Source of the DNA: a bacterium CG_4_9_14_3_um_filter_65_15
GTDB taxonomy: Bacteria; Krumholzibacteriota; Krumholzibacteriia; LZORAL124-64-63
Reading direction: 5' to 3'
Assembly (NCBI GenBank): GCA_002790835.1
Contig: PFVX01000064.1
Location: 1-51,454, forward strand
Length of the DNA stretch: 51,454 bases
Shown here in pieces: positions 25,449 to 34,310 of the stretch. The first letter of the stretch is position 1; every line of letters starts with the position of its first letter. The notes beneath the pieces are model-generated. The model saw only the letters and a program-made list of their open reading frames with translations. It made no database searches and had not been told where the DNA came from. Both the position numbers and the translations under genes were made by a program.

Positions 25449-26652
25449 CTCCGATTTAAATCCTGATCCGACCCCGGCGCTGGATCAGAAATACCATTTT
25501 CCCCTCTACGAGCGTTACCCGGTGACCCTTGTCCGCGGCCAAGGTGCGCGGGTGTGGGACGTCGACGGGAAGGAATACATCGACGCCCTCTCGGGAATCG
25601 GGGTCAACAGCATCGGCCACTGTTACCCTGCCGTGGTCGAGGCAATTCGTGACCAGGCCGGAAAGCTGATCCACACCTCGAATCTCTACTATCTCGAGCC
25701 GCAGGCGAGGCTGGCCAAGCGGCTCACCGAGGCGGCGGGTATGGACCGGGTCTTCTTCACCAACAGCGGAACCGAAGCGGTGGAGGGTGCCCTGAAGTTG
25801 GCCAGGCGATACGCCGGCAAGCAGGGGCGCAGCGGCCGGATCGTCGCCATGGAGGGGTGTTTCCACGGGCGCAGCATGGGGTCGCTCTCGGCCCACAGCG
25901 AGAAACAGAAGCAGAATTTCCAGCCGTTGCTGTCCGGTTTCGAACGTGTCCCCTTCAACGACATCGAGGCCCTTACGGGCGCGGTGGACGACCAGACCAT
26001 CGCGGTGATCTTCGAGCCCGTGCAGGGAGAGGGCGGCGTGCGGCTCGCGCCGGACGATTTCCTGGTCCGTGTGCGTGAACTGTGCGACCGGACCGGCGCC
26101 CTGATGATCCTGGACGAGATCCAGTGCGGCATCGGCCGGACGGGCCGGTTCTTCGCCTTCCAGTACGCCGGTATCACGCCCGACATCCTCACCAGCGCGA
26201 AGGCCCTGGGCGGGGGGATGCCCATCGGTGCGGTGCTGGCCGGTAACGAGGTGGCCTCCGCTTTCGAATCCGGGGACCACGGCACCACTTTCGGAGGCAA
26301 TCCCCTGGCCTGCGCGGCAGCCGACGCCACCCTCCGGGTGGTCCAAGAGGAGAAACTGGTCGAGCGGGCCGCCGAAATGGGCGCCTACCTGGCCCAGCGA
26401 ATCCGAAAAGCGGCGGGCGACCATCCCGCGATTCGCGAATTGCGGGGACGGGGCATGATGGTCGGGGTGGATATCGGGTTCGACGGCAAGCCGCTGGTGG
26501 CGAAGATGCTGGAGCGCGGCGTGCTCGCCAACTGCACGGCGGAGACGGTCATCCGGTTTTTGCCTCCGCTCAACATTCCGCGTGAGGATCTGGATACCGT
26601 GATCGATGTCTTCCTCGATCTGCTCGGCGACGAGGAAGCGGCGAGGAATTGA
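25441..26652 (+). CDS. argD: Acetylornithine aminotransferase
   Basis: 403 residues from the ATG at 25441, overlapping the end of argB by 8 bases. It is a class III PLP aminotransferase with the pocket motifs TNSGTEAVEGALKLAR, CFHGRSMGSLS, FEPVQGEGGV, LDEIQCGIGRTG and the Schiff-base Lys254 in TSAKALGGGMP. It converts N-acetylglutamate semialdehyde to N-acetylornithine with glutamate as donor and, as in other bacteria, may also serve the succinyl-diaminopimelate step of lysine synthesis. Length and all motifs are normal. Confidence 0.95.
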   Translation: MHDSDLNPDPTPALDQKYHFPLYERYPVTLVRGQGARVWDVDGKEYIDALSGIGVNSIGHCYPAVVEAIRDQAGKLIHTSNLYYLEPQARLAKRLTEAAGMDRVFFTNSGTEAVEGALKLARRYAGKQGRSGRIVAMEGCFHGRSMGSLSAHSEKQKQNFQPLLSGFERVPFNDIEALTGAVDDQTIAVIFEPVQGEGGVRLAPDDFLVRVRELCDRTGALMILDEIQCGIGRTGRFFAFQYAGITPDILTSAKALGGGMPIGAVLAGNEVASAFESGDHGTTFGGNPLACAAADATLRVVQEEKLVERAAEMGAYLAQRIRKAAGDHPAIRELRGRGMMVGVDIGFDGKPLVAKMLERGVLANCTAETVIRFLPPLNIPREDLDTVIDVFLDLLGDEEAARN

Positions 26653-26653
26653 A

Positions 26654-27691
26654 ATGTCTCCCCTGAAAATCGGAATCGTCGGTGCGACCGGCTATACGGG
26701 CAGCGAACTGGTGCGCCTGCTCGGCGCTCACCCGCAGGTCTCGGTCGAGATCATCACCTCCCAAAGCCGGGCCGGAGAGCCCTTCAGCGCCGTGCATCCG
26801 GCTTTTCGCGGCCTGGAGGACCGTCTGCTGCAACGGGTCGAGGACCTGGAGGGAATGGACCTCGACCTGGTGTTCCTGGCGTTGCCTCATGGCGTATCCA
26901 TGTCCTTTGTGCGCGATCACGGCATCGCACGTTTCCGCATCATCGACCTCTCCGGCGATTTCCGCCTGGGGACGGCCGAAGCTTACGAAAGATGGTACGG
27001 CCAGCCGCATGTCGTCCCCGAATTTCTTGGAGAGGCGGTTTTCGGCCTGCCCGAACTGAATCGGCGAAGCATCAAGAGCGCCCGACTGGTCGGCAACCCC
27101 GGCTGCTACCCCACCGCCTCGACCCTCGCCTTGGTCCCGCTCCTGAAGCACGGGCTCATCGACCCCGCTGGCATCGTGATCGACGCCAAGTCGGGGGTGA
27201 GTGGTGCGGGGGCGAAGGCGAAAGCGGCCACCCATTTCCCCGATGTCTTCGGCAACTTCAAGGCCTACGCTCTTCTGGGCCACCGCCATACTCCCGAAAT
27301 CGAGGAAACCCTCAGCCGGGTCGCGGGGCAGGACGTGCAGTTGCTGTTCACTCCCCACCTGCTGCCCATCGACCGCGGAATTCTCGTCACCGCTTACGCG
27401 CTTGGCGCCGAAGGTGTCGACGATGCGGGCCTCAAGGCGGCGTACCACGACTTCTACCGGGATGAACCCTTCGTGCGCGTTGTCGATGCTCCTCCCGCGG
27501 TCAAGCAGGTGCGCGGCTCGAATTTCTGCGACGTGTTCGTGGCCCACGATGCCCGTACCGGCCGCGTGGTTGCCCTTTCGGTTCTCGATAATCTGGTCAA
27601 GGGCGCGGCAGGCCAGGCCGTGCAAAACATGAATCTCATGTTCGGTCTGCCTGAGCGGACCGGGCTCCAACAGGGACCACTGCACCCATGA
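26654..27691 (+). CDS. argC: N-acetyl-gamma-glutamyl-phosphate reductase
   Basis: 345 residues from the ATG at 26654, with GAGGA just upstream and one base after the argD stop. The N-terminal NADP-binding motif is GIVGATGYTGSELVRLL and the catalytic Cys151 is in GNPGCYPTAS. GLPELNR and GHRHTPEIEE are also characteristic. It reduces N-acetylglutamyl phosphate to the semialdehyde, the step between ArgB and ArgD. The stop overlaps the argJ start (ATGA at 27688-27691). Confidence 0.96.
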   Translation: MSPLKIGIVGATGYTGSELVRLLGAHPQVSVEIITSQSRAGEPFSAVHPAFRGLEDRLLQRVEDLEGMDLDLVFLALPHGVSMSFVRDHGIARFRIIDLSGDFRLGTAEAYERWYGQPHVVPEFLGEAVFGLPELNRRSIKSARLVGNPGCYPTASTLALVPLLKHGLIDPAGIVIDAKSGVSGAGAKAKAATHFPDVFGNFKAYALLGHRHTPEIEETLSRVAGQDVQLLFTPHLLPIDRGILVTAYALGAEGVDDAGLKAAYHDFYRDEPFVRVVDAPPAVKQVRGSNFCDVFVAHDARTGRVVALSVLDNLVKGAAGQAVQNMNLMFGLPERTGLQQGPLHP

Positions 27692-28947
27692 AGAAAATCA
27701 GCAAGACCGTGTCCTATCCGAGTGGCGTCGAGGGTTCGATGCAGAAGAACATCACGGATGTGAGAGGTTTCCGCACCTGGGGGGCCTACACCGGTGTGAA
27801 GAACAAGCGGCGCGACCTGGCAATCATCTTCTCGGAGGTGCCCGCCAGCGCCGCCGCGGTGTTCACGCGGAACGTGATCGTCGCCGAGCCCGTCAAGATC
27901 AGCCGGGAGGCGATCAAGGACGGGCGGGCCCAGGCTTTCGTCATCAACTCCGGGAACGCCAACGCCTGCACCGGAGAACAGGGGCGCGCGGGGGCCGAGG
28001 CGATGGTCAAGGCCGCTTCCGATGCGCTCGGGGTCGCACCGGGCCTCGTGATCATCGCTTCGACCGGGATCATCGGCAAAACCTTCCCGACGGAGAAGGT
28101 GGTCAACGGCATCCACCGCACCGCGGGCAAGCTCTCGGGTCTGCGTCTCGCGGGGACCCTCGCAGCCAACGCGATCCTGACCACCGACACCTTTGCCAAG
28201 TTGAGCTACACCCAGTTCAGGATCGGCGAGAAGGATGTGAACATGGCCGGCCTCGCCAAGGGGTCCGGCATGATTCACCCGGATATGGCGACCATGCTCG
28301 CCTTCATCGTGAGCGACGCCGCCATTTCCCCGAAACTGCTCAATGAGGCCCTGAACGAAGCCGTGGACGACTCGTTCAACATGATCACGGTGGACGGCGA
28401 CACCTCGACCAACGACATGGTCGGCGTGATGTGCAACGGTCTCGCGGGCACCAAGGCGATCACCGGCAAGGGCCCGGACTACGACATTTTTCTCGCACAG
28501 CTCAAGAGCCATTGCATCGATCTCGCGCGCCAGATCGTTTCCGACGGGGAGGGAGCGACCAAGATGATCCGCTACGACGTCGAGGGCGCCGCGACACGAG
28601 ATGATGCGCGCCGGATCGCCCGCACCATTTCCGATTCGAGTCTGGTGAAGACCGCATTCTTCGGGCGGGACCCCAACTGGGGACGGATCATCGCGGCCGC
28701 GGGCCGCGCGGGGGTATTGTTCGATCCGGACAACGTCGACCTCTGGATTTCCACCTCGAAGACATCCCTGCAGTTGCTGGACGCCAGCCAGCCGATTCCG
28801 AACGTCCGTCGCAAGGCGAAAAGCATGATGCGGGCGAGCTTCCTCGCGGTGCTGCTCGACCTCAACCAGGGGGACGCCAAGGCCACGGCCTGGGGTACGG
28901 ATTTCTCCTACGACTACGTGCGGATCAATGCGGAGTACAGCACCTGA
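27688..28947 (+). CDS. argJ: Glutamate N-acetyltransferase/ornithine acetyltransferase
   Basis: 419 residues. ArgJ is made as a precursor that cuts itself before a nucleophilic Thr; here this is Thr202 in KGSGMIHPDMATMLAF, intact. FINSGNANACTG and RDPNWGRI are further family marks. It transfers the acetyl group from N-acetylornithine to glutamate, making the cycle self-sustaining; whether it also uses acetyl-CoA cannot be told. Its presence, with no argE in the window, points to the cyclic pathway. The start overlaps argC by four bases. Confidence 0.96.
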   Translation: MKKISKTVSYPSGVEGSMQKNITDVRGFRTWGAYTGVKNKRRDLAIIFSEVPASAAAVFTRNVIVAEPVKISREAIKDGRAQAFVINSGNANACTGEQGRAGAEAMVKAASDALGVAPGLVIIASTGIIGKTFPTEKVVNGIHRTAGKLSGLRLAGTLAANAILTTDTFAKLSYTQFRIGEKDVNMAGLAKGSGMIHPDMATMLAFIVSDAAISPKLLNEALNEAVDDSFNMITVDGDTSTNDMVGVMCNGLAGTKAITGKGPDYDIFLAQLKSHCIDLARQIVSDGEGATKMIRYDVEGAATRDDARRIARTISDSSLVKTAFFGRDPNWGRIIAAAGRAGVLFDPDNVDLWISTSKTSLQLLDASQPIPNVRRKAKSMMRASFLAVLLDLNQGDAKATAWGTDFSYDYVRINAEYST

Positions 28948-29078
28948 CCGCACCCGGACCGCTCGAGTTCCGGTGGCGCCTCGCGCCGATGTTTTGTTCA
29001 TTCACCACAAGAGCTTCGACCGCGGGGGACGGGCAGGGCGGCGACCATCACACCCTTGGTTTCTCATCTTTTGCGATC

Positions 29079-29095
29079 CGGCACAACCCTTGCGG
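29079..29095 (+). promoter_or_regulatory. Sigma-54 promoter upstream of prkA
   Basis: CGGCACAACCCTTGCGG matches the -24/-12 consensus (TGGCACN5TTGC): the invariant GG (29080-29081) and GC (29092-29093) are exactly 10 bases apart. It lies 92 bases upstream of the prkA start in a 239-base gap, leaving room for an enhancer-binding protein further up. I could not identify the enhancer site. Nitrogen-responsive sigma-54 control of yeaG-yeaH is established in E. coli. Confidence 0.7.
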
Positions 29096-29186
29096 AATGT
29101 TCCGGGGCCGCACGGGTATAACCCGCGGCCGGGACGCCCGCACAGGGCCAGGGAAGGCGATATAGGGATCCAGACGGGGGTCGATC

Positions 29187-31247
29187 ATGGCTGAAGTGAC
29201 TCAGAATCCGCTGCATAACCACTTGGTGGCGTTGAAGAACGGCGAACGCGTGTTCGAGAACGCGTTTCAGGGGATCACGCGGATGATTCTCTCCGACGAG
29301 ATCGAAAAGGTGGTGGCCAACGGCCGGACCACCTACGATTTCAAGATCTTTCGTCGGGGAAAGAAACACATCATCGGGCTGTATGATGAAATCAACAGCT
29401 TCGTGTCCTACGTCAAGGACGCCGCCGAGGGCGGCAGCAGCAAGGAGATGGCCTACGTCCTGGTGGGCGAACCGGGCAACGGCAAGACCTTCTTCGTGGA
29501 ATACGTCAGTCGCCTGTACCGGGAATTTCTTGCCGTGGACCCCAACCACAAGTGCACCTTCCGCTTCAACGGGCTGGATAAAATCGGGACATACGGCAAG
29601 ATCGCGACCATCGAAAGCCAGACCTACGAGGACCCCTGCATCCTGGCGATGAACCTCCTGGAGACCCCCGAGGAGAGCCGTGGTTACCTGGCCCGCAAGA
29701 TCGGCCTGAGCGACGAGCAGCTCGACGGAATGTACGTCAACTACCGCCCGCTGGGCGCCTGCTCCGGCTACATCTGGAACGACATCCGCCAATACTGCCA
29801 GGGCAAGATCACCGACATGCTGGGCTTCGTGGACATCATTCCGGTGCCGTTGACCGAGAGCCTGGGCACCATCACCGGGAAGTACCCCGCCAAGGACAAG
29901 ATCACCTCCAGCGCCGTGGACCTCCTGGGCGAGGAGTCGATCCAGCGCCTGCTGCACATCACCGACACCAACAATCCGTACCGCTTCGACCTGCGGCGCG
30001 GCGCGCTGGCGCGTGTGGCCGGGGGCGGCATCCACTTTTCCGACGAGATGTTCAAGAACAAGAAGGACCTCGTGCAGGTCTACCTGGGCGTGATCCAGAA
30101 CCGCACCATCGAGATCGACGGCTACAAGTGGCCCATCGACACGCTGATCATCGCCACCAGCAACAACAGCGAATTCAACCGCTTCCTGGCCGAAAAGGAG
30201 GAAGCGCCCATCGTCGACCGTTGCCGGATCAGCTACATCTCGCACAACACCAACTACAAGCTGCAGACCGCGCTGACCCAGTACGCCGTCGGCAGCGAGA
30301 CCAAGACCACCCTGATGCGCGAGGAACTGCACCAGGATCCGAATTTGAACTACGCCGCCAGCACCGCCGCGGTGCTGACACGCCTGCCCCACAGCGAGAA
30401 GCTGACGCCCATCGAGACCATGAAGCTGGCGGCCGGTGAAGTGGCGGGCGAGAAGAGCATCAAGGCCCTGGCCGAGGTCATCGACACCCTGAGCCAGGAT
30501 ACGGACATCACCAACCGCTTCGGTCAGCGGGGACTGGGCCAGCGCAACCTGGGTCGCGCCATCCAGCTCATGATCGAGAGCAGCGAGACCAACGAGGGCC
30601 GCTGCATGTTCGCCTACGACGTGTTCAAGGCGATCGACCGAGTGATTCTGGATTACGTGAACGAACCCAACGACCGCGCCAAGTACCTGTCCGACCTGAA
30701 GATCGCCCGGGGGCTGTACCGCGAGCGGATCATGACCGAGATGTTCAACGCCTACATGGACGAGCCCCAGGCCATCCGCAAGGACGTGATGAACTACGTG
30801 AACATGATCATCGGCATCGACGCCGAACAGCTGGGCCAGGACAAGATGTGGAAGTACAAGGATCCGCAGACCGGCGAGCTGAAGGCCCTGAAGGTGGATG
30901 AGCGCTTCATCCACAGCATCGAGGAACGGCTGCAGCTGAAGACCGACGAACAGCGCGAGACCTTCCGGACCTCGATCCGCAAGATCTACGGCCAGAAGAT
31001 CAGCCTGGATCCCAACTACGATTTCATGGACAACCTCGAGCTGGTCAAGGCCGTCACGGACGTGCGGCTCAAGAGCGACATCGCCGGCGCGGGGAGCCTG
31101 ATCGGCGCCCTGGCCAACCGGACCAACGAGGAGAACCAGAAGCTGTACGATCGCATGATCGACACCATGTTCAACAAGCTGAACTATTGCCGGACCTGCG
31201 CGCAGAAGACCATCGAGTACTTCTGCACCCAGGAAGACGAAAACTAG
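29187..31247 (+). CDS. prkA: PrkA/YeaG family serine protein kinase
   Basis: 686 residues, close to E. coli YeaG and B. subtilis PrkA. The AAA-type domain carries the Walker A GEPGNGKT (residues 94-101), and the C-terminal PrkA kinase-like domain follows (from ~400, for example RGLGQRNLGRAIQLMIESS and VNEPNDRAKYLSDLKIARG). The family is soluble and linked to stationary-phase, starvation and sporulation responses. Its biochemical role as kinase or ATPase/protease is debated. It heads a four-gene plus-strand cluster with yeaH, spoVR and a second PrkA-like gene, behind a sigma-54 promoter. Confidence 0.95.
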   Translation: MAEVTQNPLHNHLVALKNGERVFENAFQGITRMILSDEIEKVVANGRTTYDFKIFRRGKKHIIGLYDEINSFVSYVKDAAEGGSSKEMAYVLVGEPGNGKTFFVEYVSRLYREFLAVDPNHKCTFRFNGLDKIGTYGKIATIESQTYEDPCILAMNLLETPEESRGYLARKIGLSDEQLDGMYVNYRPLGACSGYIWNDIRQYCQGKITDMLGFVDIIPVPLTESLGTITGKYPAKDKITSSAVDLLGEESIQRLLHITDTNNPYRFDLRRGALARVAGGGIHFSDEMFKNKKDLVQVYLGVIQNRTIEIDGYKWPIDTLIIATSNNSEFNRFLAEKEEAPIVDRCRISYISHNTNYKLQTALTQYAVGSETKTTLMREELHQDPNLNYAASTAAVLTRLPHSEKLTPIETMKLAAGEVAGEKSIKALAEVIDTLSQDTDITNRFGQRGLGQRNLGRAIQLMIESSETNEGRCMFAYDVFKAIDRVILDYVNEPNDRAKYLSDLKIARGLYRERIMTEMFNAYMDEPQAIRKDVMNYVNMIIGIDAEQLGQDKMWKYKDPQTGELKALKVDERFIHSIEERLQLKTDEQRETFRTSIRKIYGQKISLDPNYDFMDNLELVKAVTDVRLKSDIAGAGSLIGALANRTNEENQKLYDRMIDTMFNKLNYCRTCAQKTIEYFCTQEDEN

Positions 31248-31255
31248 GTCGCACC

Positions 31256-32656
31256 ATGGATCCGAGACTCGAGGCCTACCTGGATCGATTGCAGGCCGCC
31301 GGCGCGGATCCCGCCAGATTGGCGCGCCTGCGCCACGAGGCGGTGGACGGCGGCTGCGACCACGGTCCGCTCGATCCCTGGTCGGCGGTGTTCACCCCCG
31401 GTGTGGACGTTCTGCGCGGCGTCGCGGGAATCTACGATCAGGCCGATCTTTCCTGGATCCAGGCCCTGAGCGTTGAGAACGGCTCCTACAGCGTGCGCAT
31501 CAAATCCCTCGACGACCTGATGGAGCGCGACAAGCGGCGTGAAAAGGACGGCTTTCCCCGCAAGATCCGCATCGGCAAGCTGGTCAAGCCCGGTCGCGGC
31601 GGTCGCGAGAAGGTCGTGGTCGTGCCCACCACCGTGGAGGAGAAATTCGTCCACGACCCCAACTTCCGGGAACAGGCCGAGGGTGGCGGTTCCGGAGGCA
31701 GCGGCGAGGGCGAAGAGGGCGAAGTCATCGGCGAGCAGCCTGTGCGGCCCCAGCCGGGAGAAGGCGACGGTGCCGGCCCGGGCCAGGGCGAAGGCTCGGA
31801 TCACGAGATGGAGTCCAACGCCTACGATCTGGGCAAGATCCTCACCGAGCAATTCTCCCTGCCCAACCTGCAGAACAAGGGCAAGAAGCGTTCGCTGACG
31901 CGCTACAACTACGACCTGACCGACCGCCATCGCGGGTTCGGCCAGCTCCTGGACAAGAAGGCCACCCTCAAGCAGATCATCCGGACCAACCTGGCGCTGG
32001 GCCGCATGAAACCCGACGAGGAACCCGACGCCACGGGCTTCCTGGTCGCCCCGCAGGACAAGATCTACCGCATCCTGTCGCGGGAAAAGGACTTCGAGAG
32101 CCAGGCCCTGGTCTTCTTCCTGCGCGACTATTCGGGCTCGATGAGCGGCAAGCCTACCGAGATGGTGGTCAGCCAGCACGTGATGATCTACAGCTGGATC
32201 CTCTACCAGTACGGCGGCCAGGTGGAATCCCGCTTCGTGTTGCACGATACCGAGGCCAAGGAAGTGCCCGATTTCTATACCTACTACAACAGCCGCGTGG
32301 CCGGGGGCACCCGGGTCGCCGCGGCCTTCCGGCTGGTCAACGAGATCGTCGCCAAGGAGAACCTGGCCCGGGACTACAACATCTACGTCTTCCACGGCAC
32401 CGACGGCGACGACTGGGACAGCGAGGGCAAGGAAATGCTGCCAGAACTGGAGAAGATGATGGGTTACGCCAGTCGTGTGGGCGTGACCATCGCGCAGAAC
32501 AACCACGGGTCGGGAGACGAGACCGAGGTCCAGAAGTATCTGGAGAAGTCGGGGCTCCTGAAGGAAAAGCCGCACCTGTTGCGGATGGACGTCATGGGCG
32601 AGGACGCGAACGAAGGCCGGATCATCGAGGGCATCAAGCACCTGATCGGCGAGTAG
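31256..32656 (+). CDS. yeaH: YeaH/YhbH family protein (DUF444) with von Willebrand A-like fold
   Basis: 466 residues from the ATG at 31256, eight bases after prkA. The central part is a Gly/Glu-rich linker (EGGGSGGSGEGEEGE). The C-terminal half has a metal-ion-dependent adhesion-type motif D291-Y-S293-G-S295 (FLRDYSGSMSG), typical of vWA folds, and HGTDGDDWDSEG. Family members lie next to PrkA in most genomes and are thought to act with it; in B. subtilis YhbH is a sporulation-related protein. The biochemical activity is unknown. One oddity is the N-terminal ~85-residue segment before the usual DUF444 start, which seems to be an added domain. Confidence 0.93.
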   Translation: MDPRLEAYLDRLQAAGADPARLARLRHEAVDGGCDHGPLDPWSAVFTPGVDVLRGVAGIYDQADLSWIQALSVENGSYSVRIKSLDDLMERDKRREKDGFPRKIRIGKLVKPGRGGREKVVVVPTTVEEKFVHDPNFREQAEGGGSGGSGEGEEGEVIGEQPVRPQPGEGDGAGPGQGEGSDHEMESNAYDLGKILTEQFSLPNLQNKGKKRSLTRYNYDLTDRHRGFGQLLDKKATLKQIIRTNLALGRMKPDEEPDATGFLVAPQDKIYRILSREKDFESQALVFFLRDYSGSMSGKPTEMVVSQHVMIYSWILYQYGGQVESRFVLHDTEAKEVPDFYTYYNSRVAGGTRVAAAFRLVNEIVAKENLARDYNIYVFHGTDGDDWDSEGKEMLPELEKMMGYASRVGVTIAQNNHGSGDETEVQKYLEKSGLLKEKPHLLRMDVMGEDANEGRIIEGIKHLIGE

Positions 32657-32662
32657 GAAGCC

Positions 32663-34309
32663 ATGGAACTGATCGACCAACACGCCAAGGCCATCATGGA
32701 GGGCTGCAAGGAGCGCGCTCGCGACGCCGGGCTTTGCTTCCAGGACGAGACCCTCGAGTACATCGTGACCAACCGCGATCTGCTCGAACTCTCGCCCAAG
32801 GTCATGATCCCCACCATGTACGACTACTGGGTGCACGACGTCGAGGTGCTCAAGGGCAAGGGCCGCTACGAGCTTTATCCTAGCAACCCCTTCGAGACGG
32901 TCGTCAACACACGGCCGGCCATCAGCTATTACAACGACAACAACCCCGACTGGCTCAACGTGATGATCTTCTATCACGTTCTGGGCCACATCGACTTCTT
33001 CCAGAACAACCTCTACTTTCGGCACACCTGGGACGACGACTTCACGGGCCAGGCGCTGGCCGACAAGCGGGTCATCGCGCGCCTGCGCAGCGAACACGGC
33101 CGCTGGGTGGACTACGTGATCGAGTTCGCGCGCTCCCTGGACAACCTGGTGGACTTCCACGGACTGCTGTCGGATCTGCACCGTCCACGGCGCGACGGGG
33201 TCTCGACGCGGGTCGATTACTATTTCGACGTCTTCCTGCAGGAGCGCAAGAAGGTCCGCATCAACGATTACGTGAAGGAGATCGAGCGGTACAACGTCTG
33301 CCTGCGCACCGGCGGCGCCGAGGGCGAGGAGATCTTCTTCGGCGAGGTCAACGCCCGCTATCCGGAGTTCGCCGCGCTGTTCGAGAAGGGCGACCGCGAA
33401 CCGCGCCGCCACACCCGTGACGTGCTGCAGTTCCTGCTGGACCATTCCCCCTTCCTGGCCAACGAGGAGAACCGCTGGATGCAGGACGTGTTGCAGGTCG
33501 TCCGCGAGACGTCGCTCTACTTCCAGCCCCAGATCCGCACCAAGATCATGAACGAGGGCTGGGCCAGCTACTGGCACGAAACCCTGTTCATGCAGGATGA
33601 CCGCATCAAGGGCCACGAGGTGGATTTTGCGCGGGTCAACTCGGCGGTGACGGCCATGCCGCGGGTGGGCCTGAACCCCTACGCCCTGGGCATGCGCCTG
33701 TTCTACTTCATCGAGGAAGGCGCGGACAAGGGCCGTTATTCCCTGGACTTCGATTTCCTGCGCGACGCGGACCAGCGCCGCGAATTCGACCGCCACACGG
33801 GCAACGGTCGCAACTTCATCTTCGCGGTACGGGAGAACTATAACGACTTCCTGTTCGTCAACACCTTCGTCGAACAGGATTTCATCGACCGGAACAAACT
33901 CTTCGTGGCGGACAAGGTCATGGACGAGCAACGCATGGTCTGGCGCTGGTACGTCAAGAGCCGTCGGGCGGACGACTACAAGGCCATGATCCGCGAATCG
34001 CTCTACCACCCGCCGCACATCACGGTGGACGTCGACAAGACGGGTGAGGACACCCTCTACCTCGTCCATCATTTCGAGGGCATGCCCCTGGTCGGCGAAT
34101 TCATCCAGAACACCATGCTGGGGCTGGAATTCCTGTGGGGCGGCAAGGTCACCCTGGAGACCACCGAGGTCAAATCCGTCAAGAAACCCGACGTCAAGCA
34201 GCCCTCGTTGCCGGGCATGGCGCCGGACCCGGAACCCGAACCGGAGATCACCTGGCAGCGTGTGCGCTATGTCATGAAGGACCGCAAGCTGGGCAAGGGG
34301 GTGGTTTAG
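32663..34309 (+). CDS. spoVR: SpoVR family protein
   Basis: 548 residues from the ATG at 32663, six bases after yeaH, with AGGAAG upstream. It matches the SpoVR/YcgB family along its length: PTMYDYWVHDVE, NPDWLNVMIFYHVLGHIDFFQNN (with the conserved H-x3-H), NEGWASYWHETLF and NPYALGMRLFYFIEEG. In B. subtilis SpoVR affects spore cortex formation; in non-sporulating bacteria its role is unknown but tied to PrkA and YeaH by gene order. The C-terminal ~80 residues are the typical small extra domain, ending in a Pro/Glu-rich stretch before WQRVRYVMKD. Confidence 0.95.
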   Translation: MELIDQHAKAIMEGCKERARDAGLCFQDETLEYIVTNRDLLELSPKVMIPTMYDYWVHDVEVLKGKGRYELYPSNPFETVVNTRPAISYYNDNNPDWLNVMIFYHVLGHIDFFQNNLYFRHTWDDDFTGQALADKRVIARLRSEHGRWVDYVIEFARSLDNLVDFHGLLSDLHRPRRDGVSTRVDYYFDVFLQERKKVRINDYVKEIERYNVCLRTGGAEGEEIFFGEVNARYPEFAALFEKGDREPRRHTRDVLQFLLDHSPFLANEENRWMQDVLQVVRETSLYFQPQIRTKIMNEGWASYWHETLFMQDDRIKGHEVDFARVNSAVTAMPRVGLNPYALGMRLFYFIEEGADKGRYSLDFDFLRDADQRREFDRHTGNGRNFIFAVRENYNDFLFVNTFVEQDFIDRNKLFVADKVMDEQRMVWRWYVKSRRADDYKAMIRESLYHPPHITVDVDKTGEDTLYLVHHFEGMPLVGEFIQNTMLGLEFLWGGKVTLETTEVKSVKKPDVKQPSLPGMAPDPEPEPEITWQRVRYVMKDRKLGKGVV

Positions 34310-34310
34310 C

